From positions 1 to 64,000 of the forward strand of contig SUYI01000006.1 of assembly GCA_015060485.1 (NCBI GenBank): a DNA stretch of 64,000 nt. Reading direction: 5' to 3'. The translations under genes were made by a program, and so were the position numbers. Shown here one piece after another: positions 51,201 through 59,763 of this stretch (the stretch's first letter is position 1; every line of letters begins with the position of its first letter). Under the pieces are notes generated by a model that saw only the letters and a program-made list of their open reading frames with translations, was not told where the DNA came from and searched no databases. The stretch is from Prevotella sp. GTDB taxonomy: Bacteria; Bacteroidota; Bacteroidia; Bacteroidales; Bacteroidaceae.

Positions 51201-54200
51201 TCTTTAGGTTCTGCATAATAGAATAAATCATGATATTCGTTACGGGCGAAATCGACTATTAGAGAAGCACCGCTCTTTCGGCCAGCGCGTCCAACTCTCT
51301 GGATGAAGTTAGATGGCATGGGCGGAATAGAGGTGTTGACAGCTACGTTCAAATCACCTATATCTATACCCATTTCAAGCGTAGAGGTGGCTACCATAGC
51401 ATTGATATTGTTCTTACTCTCGTTGCTCTTGAACTGGTATTCTATACTCTCTCTCTTCTTGCGATCAAGTATTCCTGTATGCTCATGAGCATAGATTCTT
51501 GGGGACAAGGCGCGATTATATACATTGTAATAATAGCGTTGTATTTCTTCGCGTTTTATGTCATTATATTGGCCAGGGCATTTGAAATCAATACAAGGAG
51601 TATTTTCTGAGATTTCATCTTGTTCTGCAACACACATAACAGATGTGCATTTATAGCATCCTATATGCTTTACTTTTTCGGATATAAATATCGCAGACGG
51701 TGAAATACAGTAGTTTTGCTCCTTTTCCCGTTCGCTTTGTTTCAATATTCCAACTTGTGACAGTGTCTCAAATAATTTGGAGAAGAAATCGTTATAAAGT
51801 GAATCTGGTATATCGTCCATTAGCATTTCGTTGATGGACAAATCCTTGGTGAAGCATTTCAGGAAATAATGCTTATACCAATTTGTTGTACGTGGATTCA
51901 CAAATGTACTGTCAAGAATATCACGAGAACTGCTCAAACGCTGTGTGGTAATTACCTTTGGATAGCGTGATTTCTTACCAAATCTATAGCATAAGAAATA
52001 TGGAGATCCCTTTATGTTACTAAGATTAAATGTGTTAGATTCTTCCTCTCTGAATTTGGTTAGGAATGGATGATCAACAGCTCCTCTTATACGCATACGA
52101 TGAAGAAGTCCATTCAAGAATTGAATAAAATGATTACGTGTAATTCTATCAAGTTTCACACTTGCTAACCACGGCTTCATTAACTCGAAAACTTCGCGTA
52201 ATTTATTTTCATCAAAGAAGGTTGCAGATGCTCCTGACTTTTCAAGAGTACGTCCAATCCTTGCGTTTAAACCAAATTCAGAAGTGATTTCCCATCCAAG
52301 GCGCAAATCAAGTTGCTCGATGAACTTTTTCTGGTAGCCATTTTTACCTTGCCTATAGTTATTGTCTAAGTCAATATCACCCAATCTGTCTGGTGGAAAG
52401 AATCGATATACATAATCTTCCTGATTCTCTGAGAAGTGACATTTTTCTTTCCAAAAGACAACGAACTCTTTCTCTAAGTCCTCCAAACTAATTGGTAAGC
52501 GTCCATCGTCTGCAAGTTTACGAATACAGTTTTGAAGGGCGTTTCGGAATGAGAAACGGTAATTTCTTGCTTCGAAGAAACCTGCTTGATGTGCCGCATC
52601 CTGAACACTATTTGTAAATGCAAGTATCTTGCGACTGCTTTCATTTTCATTATCCAGATCAGATGACATTACCTGGCTGATGGCGACTGAAGCGAGGGTC
52701 GCTACTTTTGTACCGATTATTGCTAAACTGTTTTCGGAACAACATGAAGGACATATTTCTTTAAACTTGGGGTTCTTGTTTTTTTTGCCAGCTTCGACTT
52801 TCCGAATTGCCAAAACGTGAACTCTGTTATCTGATTCTTCCCCTTGATTTTGATATATATGCAAATCGGATGGGTCAATCCACCAATCAAATACTTCACC
52901 TTTGTATTCATCGATAGGAAAGTGATCCGAGCTATAAAGGCTTATAAGATAACAATTTTCATCATTATCAATAAACTTCATAGAAGTCTTGCCCGGATCT
53001 GTTTCAAGACATTGGGAGTTTTTGGTTTTATATCCAATCCAACCACTAGCCCCACATTCTCTACAGAAATAAGCAGGAAGAGCTCGTTGGTCTTTTTCTG
53101 TTTTATCAATGTCCTTCTTCCAAGTAAACTTTATTTCATTCGAAACAACACGCAAGAACCCGGACAATTCGCGCAACCACAGCTGAACCTGGAGATATAG
53201 GAATGGGAATTGTGGCTTTGTTCCTTTTTTTGCAGCAGCAATGAGGGCAAATAAAGAATTTAGCACTGCCAATCTTGGGAATTCAACATTCTTGTATCGT
53301 GTCTCTTGAATGGAGCGGAACTGTTCATTGATGTCTGCAAGCTTAACTATCAGGTCAGAGACTGTAATATATGAATCGTAAGTAATGTTTGTAATATCTC
53401 GGATTATTGTCAACTTAGACAACCCAACAGCCAAACCATCATTTTGAAGTCCCCATAATTTAGTTTGACGTTCTATGTATATGTCATAATTATCATCTAA
53501 TCGAAACTTTGTATCATTCAAAGTGTCAATTGATGGTATAAAGTTATTATCTGCATCATGTGTAAAACCTTCTACTTTAATTCTATCCTCAACTATCACA
53601 GACTCTTCATCAAAGTACTCTCCAAACACATCTGATGCATAATTTCTTAAGAGTTTGGATGCATTAGGTCCGCTTCCAATGGTCGCAGATGTACCAATCG
53701 GGCATAACATGCCCTCTTGTAGCTTCAGCTTTAGCTTTAAGCGGCGAATTAGATTCGCAACATCTGTTCCTTGGGCACCATCGTAGGTATGCAACTCATC
53801 CAATACTAGGAACTGTAGCATGGAAGAATCTGCAAAATTGTGCTCCCAAATGCAAGCATAGTTATTTTTCATGAGGGCATAATCCAACATCTTAAAATTC
53901 GTTAGGATTATATCGGGTGGAGTTGCAAGGATTTGCTCTCTGTCTTCGATTATGTTATGTTCTCCCATCATTATGGGATACTTCTTTTCTCGATCTTTAC
54001 CTTCACCAATAAACAAACCGGCTGTTACATTCCCTCTTAATCTTTCATCTGCATAAATAGCTTCGGCTAATCGCTTAGCTTGATCGCTTGCAAGAGCATT
54101 CATTGGGTATAGGATGATGGCCTTTATTCCTTCCTTGTTCGGGTGGTTCTTGCGCCAATGATAACAGTAATCGAGTAGTGGGTATAAGAAACATTCCGTC

Positions 54201-54550
54201 TTACCTGAACCAGTACCTGTGGTCAAAAGCGTTGGCTGTGGGTGATGCTCATTCTTCGTAGAAAGACGAGAGAAAGAAAGATATTGATGCTTATACAGCA
54301 TGTAACCGGGAACAACATCTAACAAATCCCTACCGTCACTTTCAGCGGAGGTGAAAGGGGTTTTCAATGAAATATATGGCTCGTGTGAAATACCATACTT
54401 CTCATTTTGTATGAACTTGTAAAAGGCATCACTTATTTCCTTTTCTTTGAAATTAAAGGTTGCCTTAAGGTATTCTATGATGGCTTCTCTTGTTTCGTAT
54501 GCCTGTTGGAGTGGAAGCATATAATTCTCTATTAAGTTAGTAATTATCAA
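48263..54550 (-). CDS. giant DUF1998 helicase (DruE/DrmA-like)
   Basis: 2095 residues. The helicase core has TTGTGSGKTECFLYPLL (about 110), VLDELHTYDGAQG (about 250), SATIGSG, EMGIDIGDLN and QRVGRAGRKSG (about 1088). Several CxxC pairs (CRECGASG, CSKCDHIE, CPICGDQD, CRYCGKST) mark zinc-binding inserts, and DUF1998 with CYHCIFTYSNQ is near 1640. A Vsr-like segment IAIYMDGYSYHASSQHNVF (about 1825) follows. The last 80 residues match the protein at 33995. It starts with TTG, whose last two bases fall in the TGA stop of the XRE gene, giving strong coupling. The size matches Druantia DruE; the fold also recalls DISARM DrmA. DNA unwinding or surveillance of foreign DNA is inferred. Confidence 0.85.
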   Translation of the reverse strand: MIITNLIENYMLPLQQAYETREAIIEYLKATFNFKEKEISDAFYKFIQNEKYGISHEPYISLKTPFTSAESDGRDLLDVVPGYMLYKHQYLSFSRLSTKNEHHPQPTLLTTGTGSGKTECFLYPLLDYCYHWRKNHPNKEGIKAIILYPMNALASDQAKRLAEAIYADERLRGNVTAGLFIGEGKDREKKYPIMMGEHNIIEDREQILATPPDIILTNFKMLDYALMKNNYACIWEHNFADSSMLQFLVLDELHTYDGAQGTDVANLIRRLKLKLKLQEGMLCPIGTSATIGSGPNASKLLRNYASDVFGEYFDEESVIVEDRIKVEGFTHDADNNFIPSIDTLNDTKFRLDDNYDIYIERQTKLWGLQNDGLAVGLSKLTIIRDITNITYDSYITVSDLIVKLADINEQFRSIQETRYKNVEFPRLAVLNSLFALIAAAKKGTKPQFPFLYLQVQLWLRELSGFLRVVSNEIKFTWKKDIDKTEKDQRALPAYFCRECGASGWIGYKTKNSQCLETDPGKTSMKFIDNDENCYLISLYSSDHFPIDEYKGEVFDWWIDPSDLHIYQNQGEESDNRVHVLAIRKVEAGKKNKNPKFKEICPSCCSENSLAIIGTKVATLASVAISQVMSSDLDNENESSRKILAFTNSVQDAAHQAGFFEARNYRFSFRNALQNCIRKLADDGRLPISLEDLEKEFVVFWKEKCHFSENQEDYVYRFFPPDRLGDIDLDNNYRQGKNGYQKKFIEQLDLRLGWEITSEFGLNARIGRTLEKSGASATFFDENKLREVFELMKPWLASVKLDRITRNHFIQFLNGLLHRMRIRGAVDHPFLTKFREEESNTFNLSNIKGSPYFLCYRFGKKSRYPKVITTQRLSSSRDILDSTFVNPRTTNWYKHYFLKCFTKDLSINEMLMDDIPDSLYNDFFSKLFETLSQVGILKQSEREKEQNYCISPSAIFISEKVKHIGCYKCTSVMCVAEQDEISENTPCIDFKCPGQYNDIKREEIQRYYYNVYNRALSPRIYAHEHTGILDRKKRESIEYQFKSNESKNNINAMVATSTLEMGIDIGDLNVAVNTSIPPMPSNFIQRVGRAGRKSGASLIVDFARNEYHDLFYYAEPKEMMQGKINTPGCYLSAVDILRRHYFAFCLDTWTGLDPENNIIPSRVFMLPIATYETNDCSFYNRIISYIIENGKELEVLFRSQYKIEQEEALDSLSSMLRDGMFVNLIKKEFKKLYNTFMGMTERINDISQTIKSSGWAETDEERIELELQKSILFKTRRTLVNQQVLEFMTNSGLLPNYAFPEQGVTLDATIIHRPPVNDKQSKYIIQEIEVQRSASSALSELAPGNHFYAQKYKMNVSGLSTLNWSSGDRETLVPMRFCSKCDHIEIESADHEQTCPICGDQDFGTPVNVHNFVRMDVVRSSDKKEDAVTGDNSDDRESNYYLISKHFIFDGSINASGLRTIPFGIEYCKSVDVIDVNLGDSEQRDARDLQINEREHVPVKGFVTCRYCGKSTSKSHDLNVTDPKELHYSFCKHKDQAYKDKSDEYFEEVYLYHKFHTEAIKVLLPVQEVDTEATTDMFAAGIGLGLRDYFEGNPDHIKIEKYKTYNDKTHRFDRYIILYDTIPGGTGYLAQICNPTEFEKILQNAWERIHTCKCKEEGKDGCYHCIFTYSNQRIQDKLSRKRADELFRKILDNCYDEKNGTSNWEQIGKLGILSQDGGMEESELEKRFIYAIQNYIQQDNQADGTHSWSFEKDDLSYRQQYKLSYDDGSNLISYVIIPQYVLNKSKGVEFYTEPDFLIRPVMMKHNDGHQWNEVAFDHLRSIAIYMDGYSYHASSQHNVFNKDFRKRQSIEASDRYMSYTLSWNDMNLFEDKENNKDSVFERHQNSILQKLPPNPWTSQHNSMLRLFYLLANLWQTKKIKDELLMYVVGLQPALNSSFELFPSQPWASLKVTIDMANKQLKTQFNVPENFQTDEGLPEKQWQDFWRVYDLISMYQGIEVLNTNAADIDEDAEFERIASAFDDELHDIVIQLLKQGIEFNHTAGVGIFDESGRKVCEADLVSEQYKFVFFSDDDDAATAAGYSVYDPETFNIEAIKK

Positions 54551-54747
54551 TAGACCCGTACTAATTCTGCAATCTCAACATCTAATAGCTTTGCTATCTT
54601 CATGAGAGTTTCAAGTGTTGGCTGACAACTATTAGTACACCATTTCGATACAGTTGCGGGATCTTTCCCTAACTGTTCAGCCAACCATTTGTTAGTCCGC
54701 TTTTTATCTGCCAGAACAACTTTTATCCGGTTTATATCTTTATCCAT
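54547..54747 (-). CDS. XRE-family HTH regulator
   Basis: About 66 residues from the ATG at 54747: a Cro/CI-type HTH with NKWLAEQLGKDPATVSKW and LMKIAKLLDVEIAELVRV. It is the first gene of the defence operon, directly before the giant helicase, and probably represses the operon promoter. The longer in-frame start at 54786 lies upstream of the -7 box and is not used. Confidence 0.85.
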   Translation of the reverse strand: MDKDINRIKVVLADKKRTNKWLAEQLGKDPATVSKWCTNSCQPTLETLMKIAKLLDVEIAELVRVY

Positions 54748-54773
54748 CTTGATAGTTATTAGTAAATTATGTG

Positions 54774-54782
54774 GCAAATATA
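54774..54782 (-). promoter_or_regulatory. promoter of the defence operon
   Basis: TATATTTGC on the minus strand, about 27 bases before the XRE ATG; a weak TTTCG occupies the -33 place. It is the only consensus promoter seen for the ten genes down to 23399. Confidence 0.65.
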
Positions 54783-54789
54783 GCAAAAA

Positions 54790-55011
54790 AATTACAGAAA
54801 ATGCGAAAGAAAGAGAAAAAACTGACGAAAAATCACATTTTTATTGCATTTTTCTCAATATTTCCTCCAAAAAGACCGTTTTTAAATGAAATCTTTCATT
54901 TTAACTTCGTTCGAGGACGAGCCATCAATCTTCCATCAACGAACCATCTTCGAGCCTTCCCTATTGCCACTGTCTTGCTTGTGTCTTCCTATCGTCTTGA
55001 AATACAAGACA
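54790..55011. other. intergenic region upstream of the defence operon
   Basis: About 220 bases of A/T-rich sequence (A-rich near 54790-54840), then a mixed part with short repeats of GAACCATC/GAGCC type. One ORF crosses it into the sbcC antisense strand but has no support. No gene seen. Confidence 0.5.
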
Positions 55012-55033
55012 CATAGTGTATGTTTACACTATG
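55012..55033 (-). terminator. palindrome at the sbcC stop codon
   Basis: CATAGTGTA-TGTT-TACACTATG is a perfect 9-bp inverted repeat that contains the sbcC stop. It may act as a transcript end or as a stop-proximal hairpin; there is no clear U-run. Confidence 0.5.
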
Positions 55034-58000
55034 CTTGGCAATGTATCTCAATGTTACTTCGACCTTCGCCTTTCTTGATGACCTGTATCTTCACGGGGAT
55101 TCGCTCTTCGAGTTCTTCTCGGTGTGAGATGATACCTACACGACGGTTAGTCTGTCCGGCTATCTCCTGAAGCTTTTCGAGAGTAGACATGACGGAGTCA
55201 AGGCTCTTCTCGTCAAGTGTACCAAAGCCTTCGTCGATAAAGAGAATGTTGACGTTCATATCAGGACGATTAAGAGAAGAAAGAGCTAGTGAAAGAGCCA
55301 GCGAAATCATAAAACGTTCACCACCAGAGAGGACGGTAACACTTCGTACCTGATCTTTGTTGTAGCGGTCGAGCACCAAGATGGACAGCTGTTCGTTGGC
55401 TTCGCTGCACGTTAGGCGGTAGCGGTCAGTAATCTGCTCCAGATAGATATTTGCATTGTTCAGCAGGGGGCGCAGGATATAGGTCTGAACCAGCGTACGG
55501 AAGCGGGTGCCACCAAAGATACTGTTCAGACGGTCCCAACGAGCAAAGCTCTTCTTGGCCTTTTCAAGCTCAGCCTCAATCTCTTTCAGGTGTTTGATGT
55601 TCTTGTCATGAAGATCCAGCTGCGACTTTGCCTGTGTATGCTTGGCAAGTGCTTCATCGCGCTGTTGGCTAACAGATGCTTTATGCCCTTCAAGAACCTG
55701 TTTGTCGGGAAGATCTGTTCGCTCTGTAATATCCAGCTCCTTAAATGCTGCAGCTATCTGTCTCTCTGCCTCAGAGATGGCATCAATGCGAGACTTCAAC
55801 TGGGCATCTATGTCGCTTACCAACTTGCGTGCGGCAGCCACTTCAGTCTCTTTAGTCATGAGTTCCTTTAGTGTTTGCTCTGTCTTTCCAGTCTCTTCAT
55901 AGTAGGCGTTTAGTATCTCCTCGGATGAAGTGATGATGTTTTTGCTATCTTGCAACTTCGATACGAGTGAAGTTACCTTACTCAACAGGTTAGTCCACTC
56001 TGTATTGATATTACGACAAATATACGTTTGAGATGAGGTGTTGACAGTCCAGTCGGGACATGCACGAAGAATATCTTCGCTGTATTGCACAAGCGTACTT
56101 ATCAGCGTATTGTTCTTTTCCTGCTCCGTCTTTCTGTCGCTGAGAAGCTTTTGCTTGTCAAAGTAAGCCTTGGCATCGTCTTTCAGGCGTTTACGCACTT
56201 CTTCTGTATTCTTCTGCCAATCATCGCAATAATTTGACAGGATGGTATTGACCTCTGCTTTGATTCTCTCACCGTCCTGAACGAATTCTGCCTTTTCCTT
56301 TTCCATACGGGAGATAGCATCAGCATTGGTCTTAACGGCCATTTCTGCTTTCAGTCTAGCTGTCTCAGTCGCTGATTTCTTGTCATCGAAAGGTTTCTTC
56401 TCTTGTATGAGCCTGTTAATCTCAGTATGTAAGCGCTCAGCCTCGCCCAATGTGGATTCAAGCTTGGCGATGGAAGTGGCCAATTGGTCTATGTCTATCT
56501 CTATCTGTGAAGACAGGTCTTTATGTAGGTCAAGTCCCAATTGAGCCGCTTTTTCATCAATGTCCTTTTGGGTTTGCTCTATCTTCAGCTTATTCTTTTC
56601 AAAAAGAGTTTTATTGCTCTTGTGACTACCATCTGCCTGTTTGAAATTACCCATCGCCAAATCGCGTTGCTCAGTGGCTTTTCGGAGATTATCATTGGCA
56701 GTCTGTTGTTCTTCTTCGAGTGGAGTCAACATATCCTTGAAATCATCGTCCAGATGAATATGGTCGATATGCTGTCCGCACAACGGACAATTCTCTGTTT
56801 GTTCATCATAAAGGCGGTGACGAAGTTCCTTGATTTTGTCATCAAGGCTCATCTTCATGGTAGTCAGGCGTTTTGCAGCCTTTTCTGCGTCCTGCTGTTT
56901 AGCTAGGAAATCCGTGTTGGCTTTCTGAGCGGTGTCTTGCAATGCCTTCAGATTCTCTTCCTCAGATAGCAGAGTTGCTTTGAGTTTCTCATTCTCCTCT
57001 CTGACTGGCTTCAGATTGTCGATACTAGTCTTGAGGTCTCCCAGATCTTGTTTGCGGGTGTTCAACTTCTTCAATTCATCATTGACAGCCTGAGGATTCA
57101 GTTCTGAACGTTTCTTGCTCAGCTGATCAATCTGGTCTTGTCGTTCATTGACGGCTTTCACAGCATCCTGTGCAAGGACTTTCGCATCTTCCTCGGCTTT
57201 CTTTAGACCTTCTGTTTGGTCTTTTTCTTGTTTGATTTTAATTGTCAGGTCGCCAGACTTCCTGATTTTATCTAAATACTGACCAATTTTCAAGTCGGTC
57301 TCGCCAGCTTTGGTAAAAAGTTCTTCGTGGTGTGCTTGCTTGCCTATCTGTTCTTCCAGTTGCCGGATGGCATCTTCTTGCAGTTTTGCCTTTGCCTGTC
57401 TGTCGGCCATGTCAGCCGTGAGCAGACTGAAGGTTTCTCTAGCCTGACTGAGGTCTTGGCGAGCTTTTGCTTCATCTTGACGTGCTTTAATGAGATCTGA
57501 AAACTGTTGACGCTGGGCGGTAGTTCCATCCCAATCTGTAAAAAGTGACTTACTTCGTTTATACTCTTCACCAGCCATCTTTACTTCAAGTTCCTGCTTG
57601 AATTGGCTGGCCTCTGTCAGAGACTTCTCATTACGCAGTACCGCTTCCACTTGTTTCAGCTTGCCTTCTGTGGCTTCGATGTCCTTACCGTATTTTTCAA
57701 ACAGGCCCTTGGCTTCTGCCAGTTCCTTGGTGATTTGTTCTACCTGTTCATCGCTCAACGTGTGAGGTTTCTCCGTATCGTATTGAGTCTGGATTTGGGA
57801 CTGGGCATCTTTGGCCTTCTTCCAGAGACTCTGAATAGCCTCGCCATAAGCCGTGAAGTGCTGAGTATTGGTTAGCTGTTCAAGGATGGCCTCGCGCTCT
57901 TTCTTGTCACCAGTCAGGAAGTTGGCAAACTGTCCCTGGGCAAGCATGGCCATGCGCCCGAACTGCTGGAAGTCGAGTCCAACAGCTTGGAGTATGGTCT

Positions 58001-58484
58001 GCTCCACGCTGTCTTTTGTCCAGTCACCGTCCTCGACACGAATCTCCCATACAGGCGACTTATGCTTCAAAGGACGAATACCGGTGGTTTTGTCCTTGTT
58101 GCCCAACTTGATGCCAAGAGTCAGACGGGCATGGTACGTCTTACCATCGTTGCCTTCAAAGACTACCTCACTGTAACTGTCGTCCTTTTCTGAAATACCC
58201 AGACGAGTATATTGCTCAATGCTGGCCACACGGATGCTTTCCCCTTCAGTGTCGGTGAATTCGTTCTTGGTAACATTAGCTACATCGGCAATACGTGGTG
58301 TCTTCTTGTAGAGAGCCATCGAGATGCCATCAAGGATAACGCTCTTTCCTGCACCTGTATCTCCAGAAATCAGGAAGATAGAGGCAGGATCACCAGTAAC
58401 GGCATCATTTAGTCCGTGCTCAAAGTCGATGTCTGCACTCTCAATGGAGGCTATATTACGAATATGTAGTTCTTTCAGTTTCAT
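55029..58484 (-). CDS. sbcC: exonuclease SbcCD, ATPase subunit
   Basis: 1151 residues of the Rad50/SbcC family. Walker A ISGDTGAGKS is at 40-48, the zinc hook CPLCGQH near 566 sits between two long coiled coils, and the ABC signature LSGGERFMISLALSLAL (about 1053) and Walker B ILFIDEGFGTLDE (about 1085) are intact. With SbcD it cleaves hairpins and DNA ends. The gene overlaps sbcD by 4 bp. Length and organisation are normal, so this is probably a housekeeping repair gene, though it borders the defence operon. Confidence 0.95.
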   Translation of the reverse strand: MKLKELHIRNIASIESADIDFEHGLNDAVTGDPASIFLISGDTGAGKSVILDGISMALYKKTPRIADVANVTKNEFTDTEGESIRVASIEQYTRLGISEKDDSYSEVVFEGNDGKTYHARLTLGIKLGNKDKTTGIRPLKHKSPVWEIRVEDGDWTKDSVEQTILQAVGLDFQQFGRMAMLAQGQFANFLTGDKKEREAILEQLTNTQHFTAYGEAIQSLWKKAKDAQSQIQTQYDTEKPHTLSDEQVEQITKELAEAKGLFEKYGKDIEATEGKLKQVEAVLRNEKSLTEASQFKQELEVKMAGEEYKRSKSLFTDWDGTTAQRQQFSDLIKARQDEAKARQDLSQARETFSLLTADMADRQAKAKLQEDAIRQLEEQIGKQAHHEELFTKAGETDLKIGQYLDKIRKSGDLTIKIKQEKDQTEGLKKAEEDAKVLAQDAVKAVNERQDQIDQLSKKRSELNPQAVNDELKKLNTRKQDLGDLKTSIDNLKPVREENEKLKATLLSEEENLKALQDTAQKANTDFLAKQQDAEKAAKRLTTMKMSLDDKIKELRHRLYDEQTENCPLCGQHIDHIHLDDDFKDMLTPLEEEQQTANDNLRKATEQRDLAMGNFKQADGSHKSNKTLFEKNKLKIEQTQKDIDEKAAQLGLDLHKDLSSQIEIDIDQLATSIAKLESTLGEAERLHTEINRLIQEKKPFDDKKSATETARLKAEMAVKTNADAISRMEKEKAEFVQDGERIKAEVNTILSNYCDDWQKNTEEVRKRLKDDAKAYFDKQKLLSDRKTEQEKNNTLISTLVQYSEDILRACPDWTVNTSSQTYICRNINTEWTNLLSKVTSLVSKLQDSKNIITSSEEILNAYYEETGKTEQTLKELMTKETEVAAARKLVSDIDAQLKSRIDAISEAERQIAAAFKELDITERTDLPDKQVLEGHKASVSQQRDEALAKHTQAKSQLDLHDKNIKHLKEIEAELEKAKKSFARWDRLNSIFGGTRFRTLVQTYILRPLLNNANIYLEQITDRYRLTCSEANEQLSILVLDRYNKDQVRSVTVLSGGERFMISLALSLALSSLNRPDMNVNILFIDEGFGTLDEKSLDSVMSTLEKLQEIAGQTNRRVGIISHREELEERIPVKIQVIKKGEGRSNIEIHCQA

Positions 58485-59755
58485 GATTCTGCGGGATTAG
58501 TCTTTTGACGGGTCTTTGCTTGTCTCTCTTCATCCATACGATGCATCTCTGCCTTGACTTCTTCAAAGGCTAGTCGCACATCTTCAATGTCTAGACCAGG
58601 ATATTGATCCTTTGTGCGTTCGATAAACTGCATCGGATCTGTCATCTGCTGCAGTTCTGCCACTTCAAACACCAGTTGCTCCTTTTCCTGCTGCAGGGTA
58701 TTGTTTTGTCCAGTCCAAAGCATCTTGGGGTTGTATCGCCACTCATCATTGTAAGAAAGCAGAGCGTCATAAACCATCTGGCTGAAATTCGAAGGCAGGT
58801 TGGTTCTATGGTCAAAACGGAATCGAATATAGCCCCGTTCACCCTCGCTGGTGAACTGCTTCATAGCTTCAATGGCCTCTTCTGCCGATGAGAAAGAAGT
58901 ACCATCGAAGGGAAGTACATAGAAATGTCGCAGCTCATCGATGCGAAGTTGCTGAATGCTGACCTTACCCTTGTGACTATCGATCTCAACCATACTGACG
59001 GTATGAGGATACACCTCATCGCAACTCACATGAAGCACACTTCCGGCATATCTCACAACAGGTGAGCGATAAGATACATCTTCTGCCATACAGTCATCTT
59101 GATGACCAATGGTCTGTGGCTTGTGGATATGACCCAGAGCCAGATAGTCGAAGCCGCTGCCGAAGGTGTTGGCATCTTGCGTCTTCAATTTGCCAATCTC
59201 GAAGTCGTGACCAGTGACATCAACTCCTGTTACGGCTTGATGGGCCATCATTACCACGGGAAGACCGAGAGTGTTATCCTCTGCCACCTTATCAAGAATG
59301 GACTGAATGGTCTGTTTGCGTTCGCCAGTCATATAAGGTAGTGCAATAATATAGCCACTCTCTAACTTGATGATATACTGATACTGCCAACCATCAGGTG
59401 CTTCAAGGCAATTAAAAGCTGGTGGTGTACCAACCAGATAGGCATTGGCCAATTGCCATACGGCATTGTCGGCCTGAATACGCGAGGCTGAGTCGTGATT
59501 ACCTGCGGTAATGACGATGGCCATGTTCGGACATGTCTGATGCAGCCTCACAAAATAGTCGGTAAATGCCTTCTTTACGGTTGCCGATGGCTGTTGGATG
59601 TCAAATACATCACCGCTAACAAGCAATGCATCGGGTTGTTCATCCTTACACCATTGTTCCAGCTGACGGAAGAAATGCTGATGCTCATCGCTTCTGTCGT
59701 AGTTCTGATAGATGACCTGACCAAGATGTAGGTCGGCAGTATGTAGTATCTTCAT
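58481..59755 (-). CDS. sbcD: exonuclease SbcCD, nuclease subunit
   Basis: 424 residues of the Mre11/SbcD calcineurin-like phosphoesterase family: HTADLHLGQ (about 5-13), VSGDVFDI (about 45-52), TAGNHDSASRI (about 83-93) and LGHIHKPQ (about 215). These are the dinuclear metal motifs. The C-terminal 50 residues are charged. It is co-transcribed with sbcC and preceded by the small acidic gene at 59764 (8 bp gap). Confidence 0.95.
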   Translation of the reverse strand: MKILHTADLHLGQVIYQNYDRSDEHQHFFRQLEQWCKDEQPDALLVSGDVFDIQQPSATVKKAFTDYFVRLHQTCPNMAIVITAGNHDSASRIQADNAVWQLANAYLVGTPPAFNCLEAPDGWQYQYIIKLESGYIIALPYMTGERKQTIQSILDKVAEDNTLGLPVVMMAHQAVTGVDVTGHDFEIGKLKTQDANTFGSGFDYLALGHIHKPQTIGHQDDCMAEDVSYRSPVVRYAGSVLHVSCDEVYPHTVSMVEIDSHKGKVSIQQLRIDELRHFYVLPFDGTSFSSAEEAIEAMKQFTSEGERGYIRFRFDHRTNLPSNFSQMVYDALLSYNDEWRYNPKMLWTGQNNTLQQEKEQLVFEVAELQQMTDPMQFIERTKDQYPGLDIEDVRLAFEEVKAEMHRMDEERQAKTRQKTNPAES

Positions 59756-59763
59756 AAATTCTC

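Larger units (their letters stand above)
23399..54747 (-). other. 31-kb composite defence operon (candidate new system)
   Basis: Ten genes on the minus strand run with gaps of no more than 21 bp and several overlaps from an XRE regulator to a macrodomain gene. Five helicases (DUF1998, UvrD, SNF2, RecQ and UPF1 types), one adenine methyltransferase, a DarT-type toxin domain with an HD domain, a DarG-like macrodomain and an A1S_2505-type protein are encoded. The base composition is visibly more A/T-rich than 4.5-10 kb. Parts recall DISARM class 1 (SNF2 DrmD plus methylase DrmMI), Druantia (large DUF1998 helicase) and DarTG. I know no named system with this whole set. Anti-phage function is inferred. 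Confidence 0.75.

Noticed and set aside
54886..55170. Plus-strand ORF upstream of the defence operon
   Set aside because: It overlaps the sbcC end on the other strand and has no promoter or recognisable domain.
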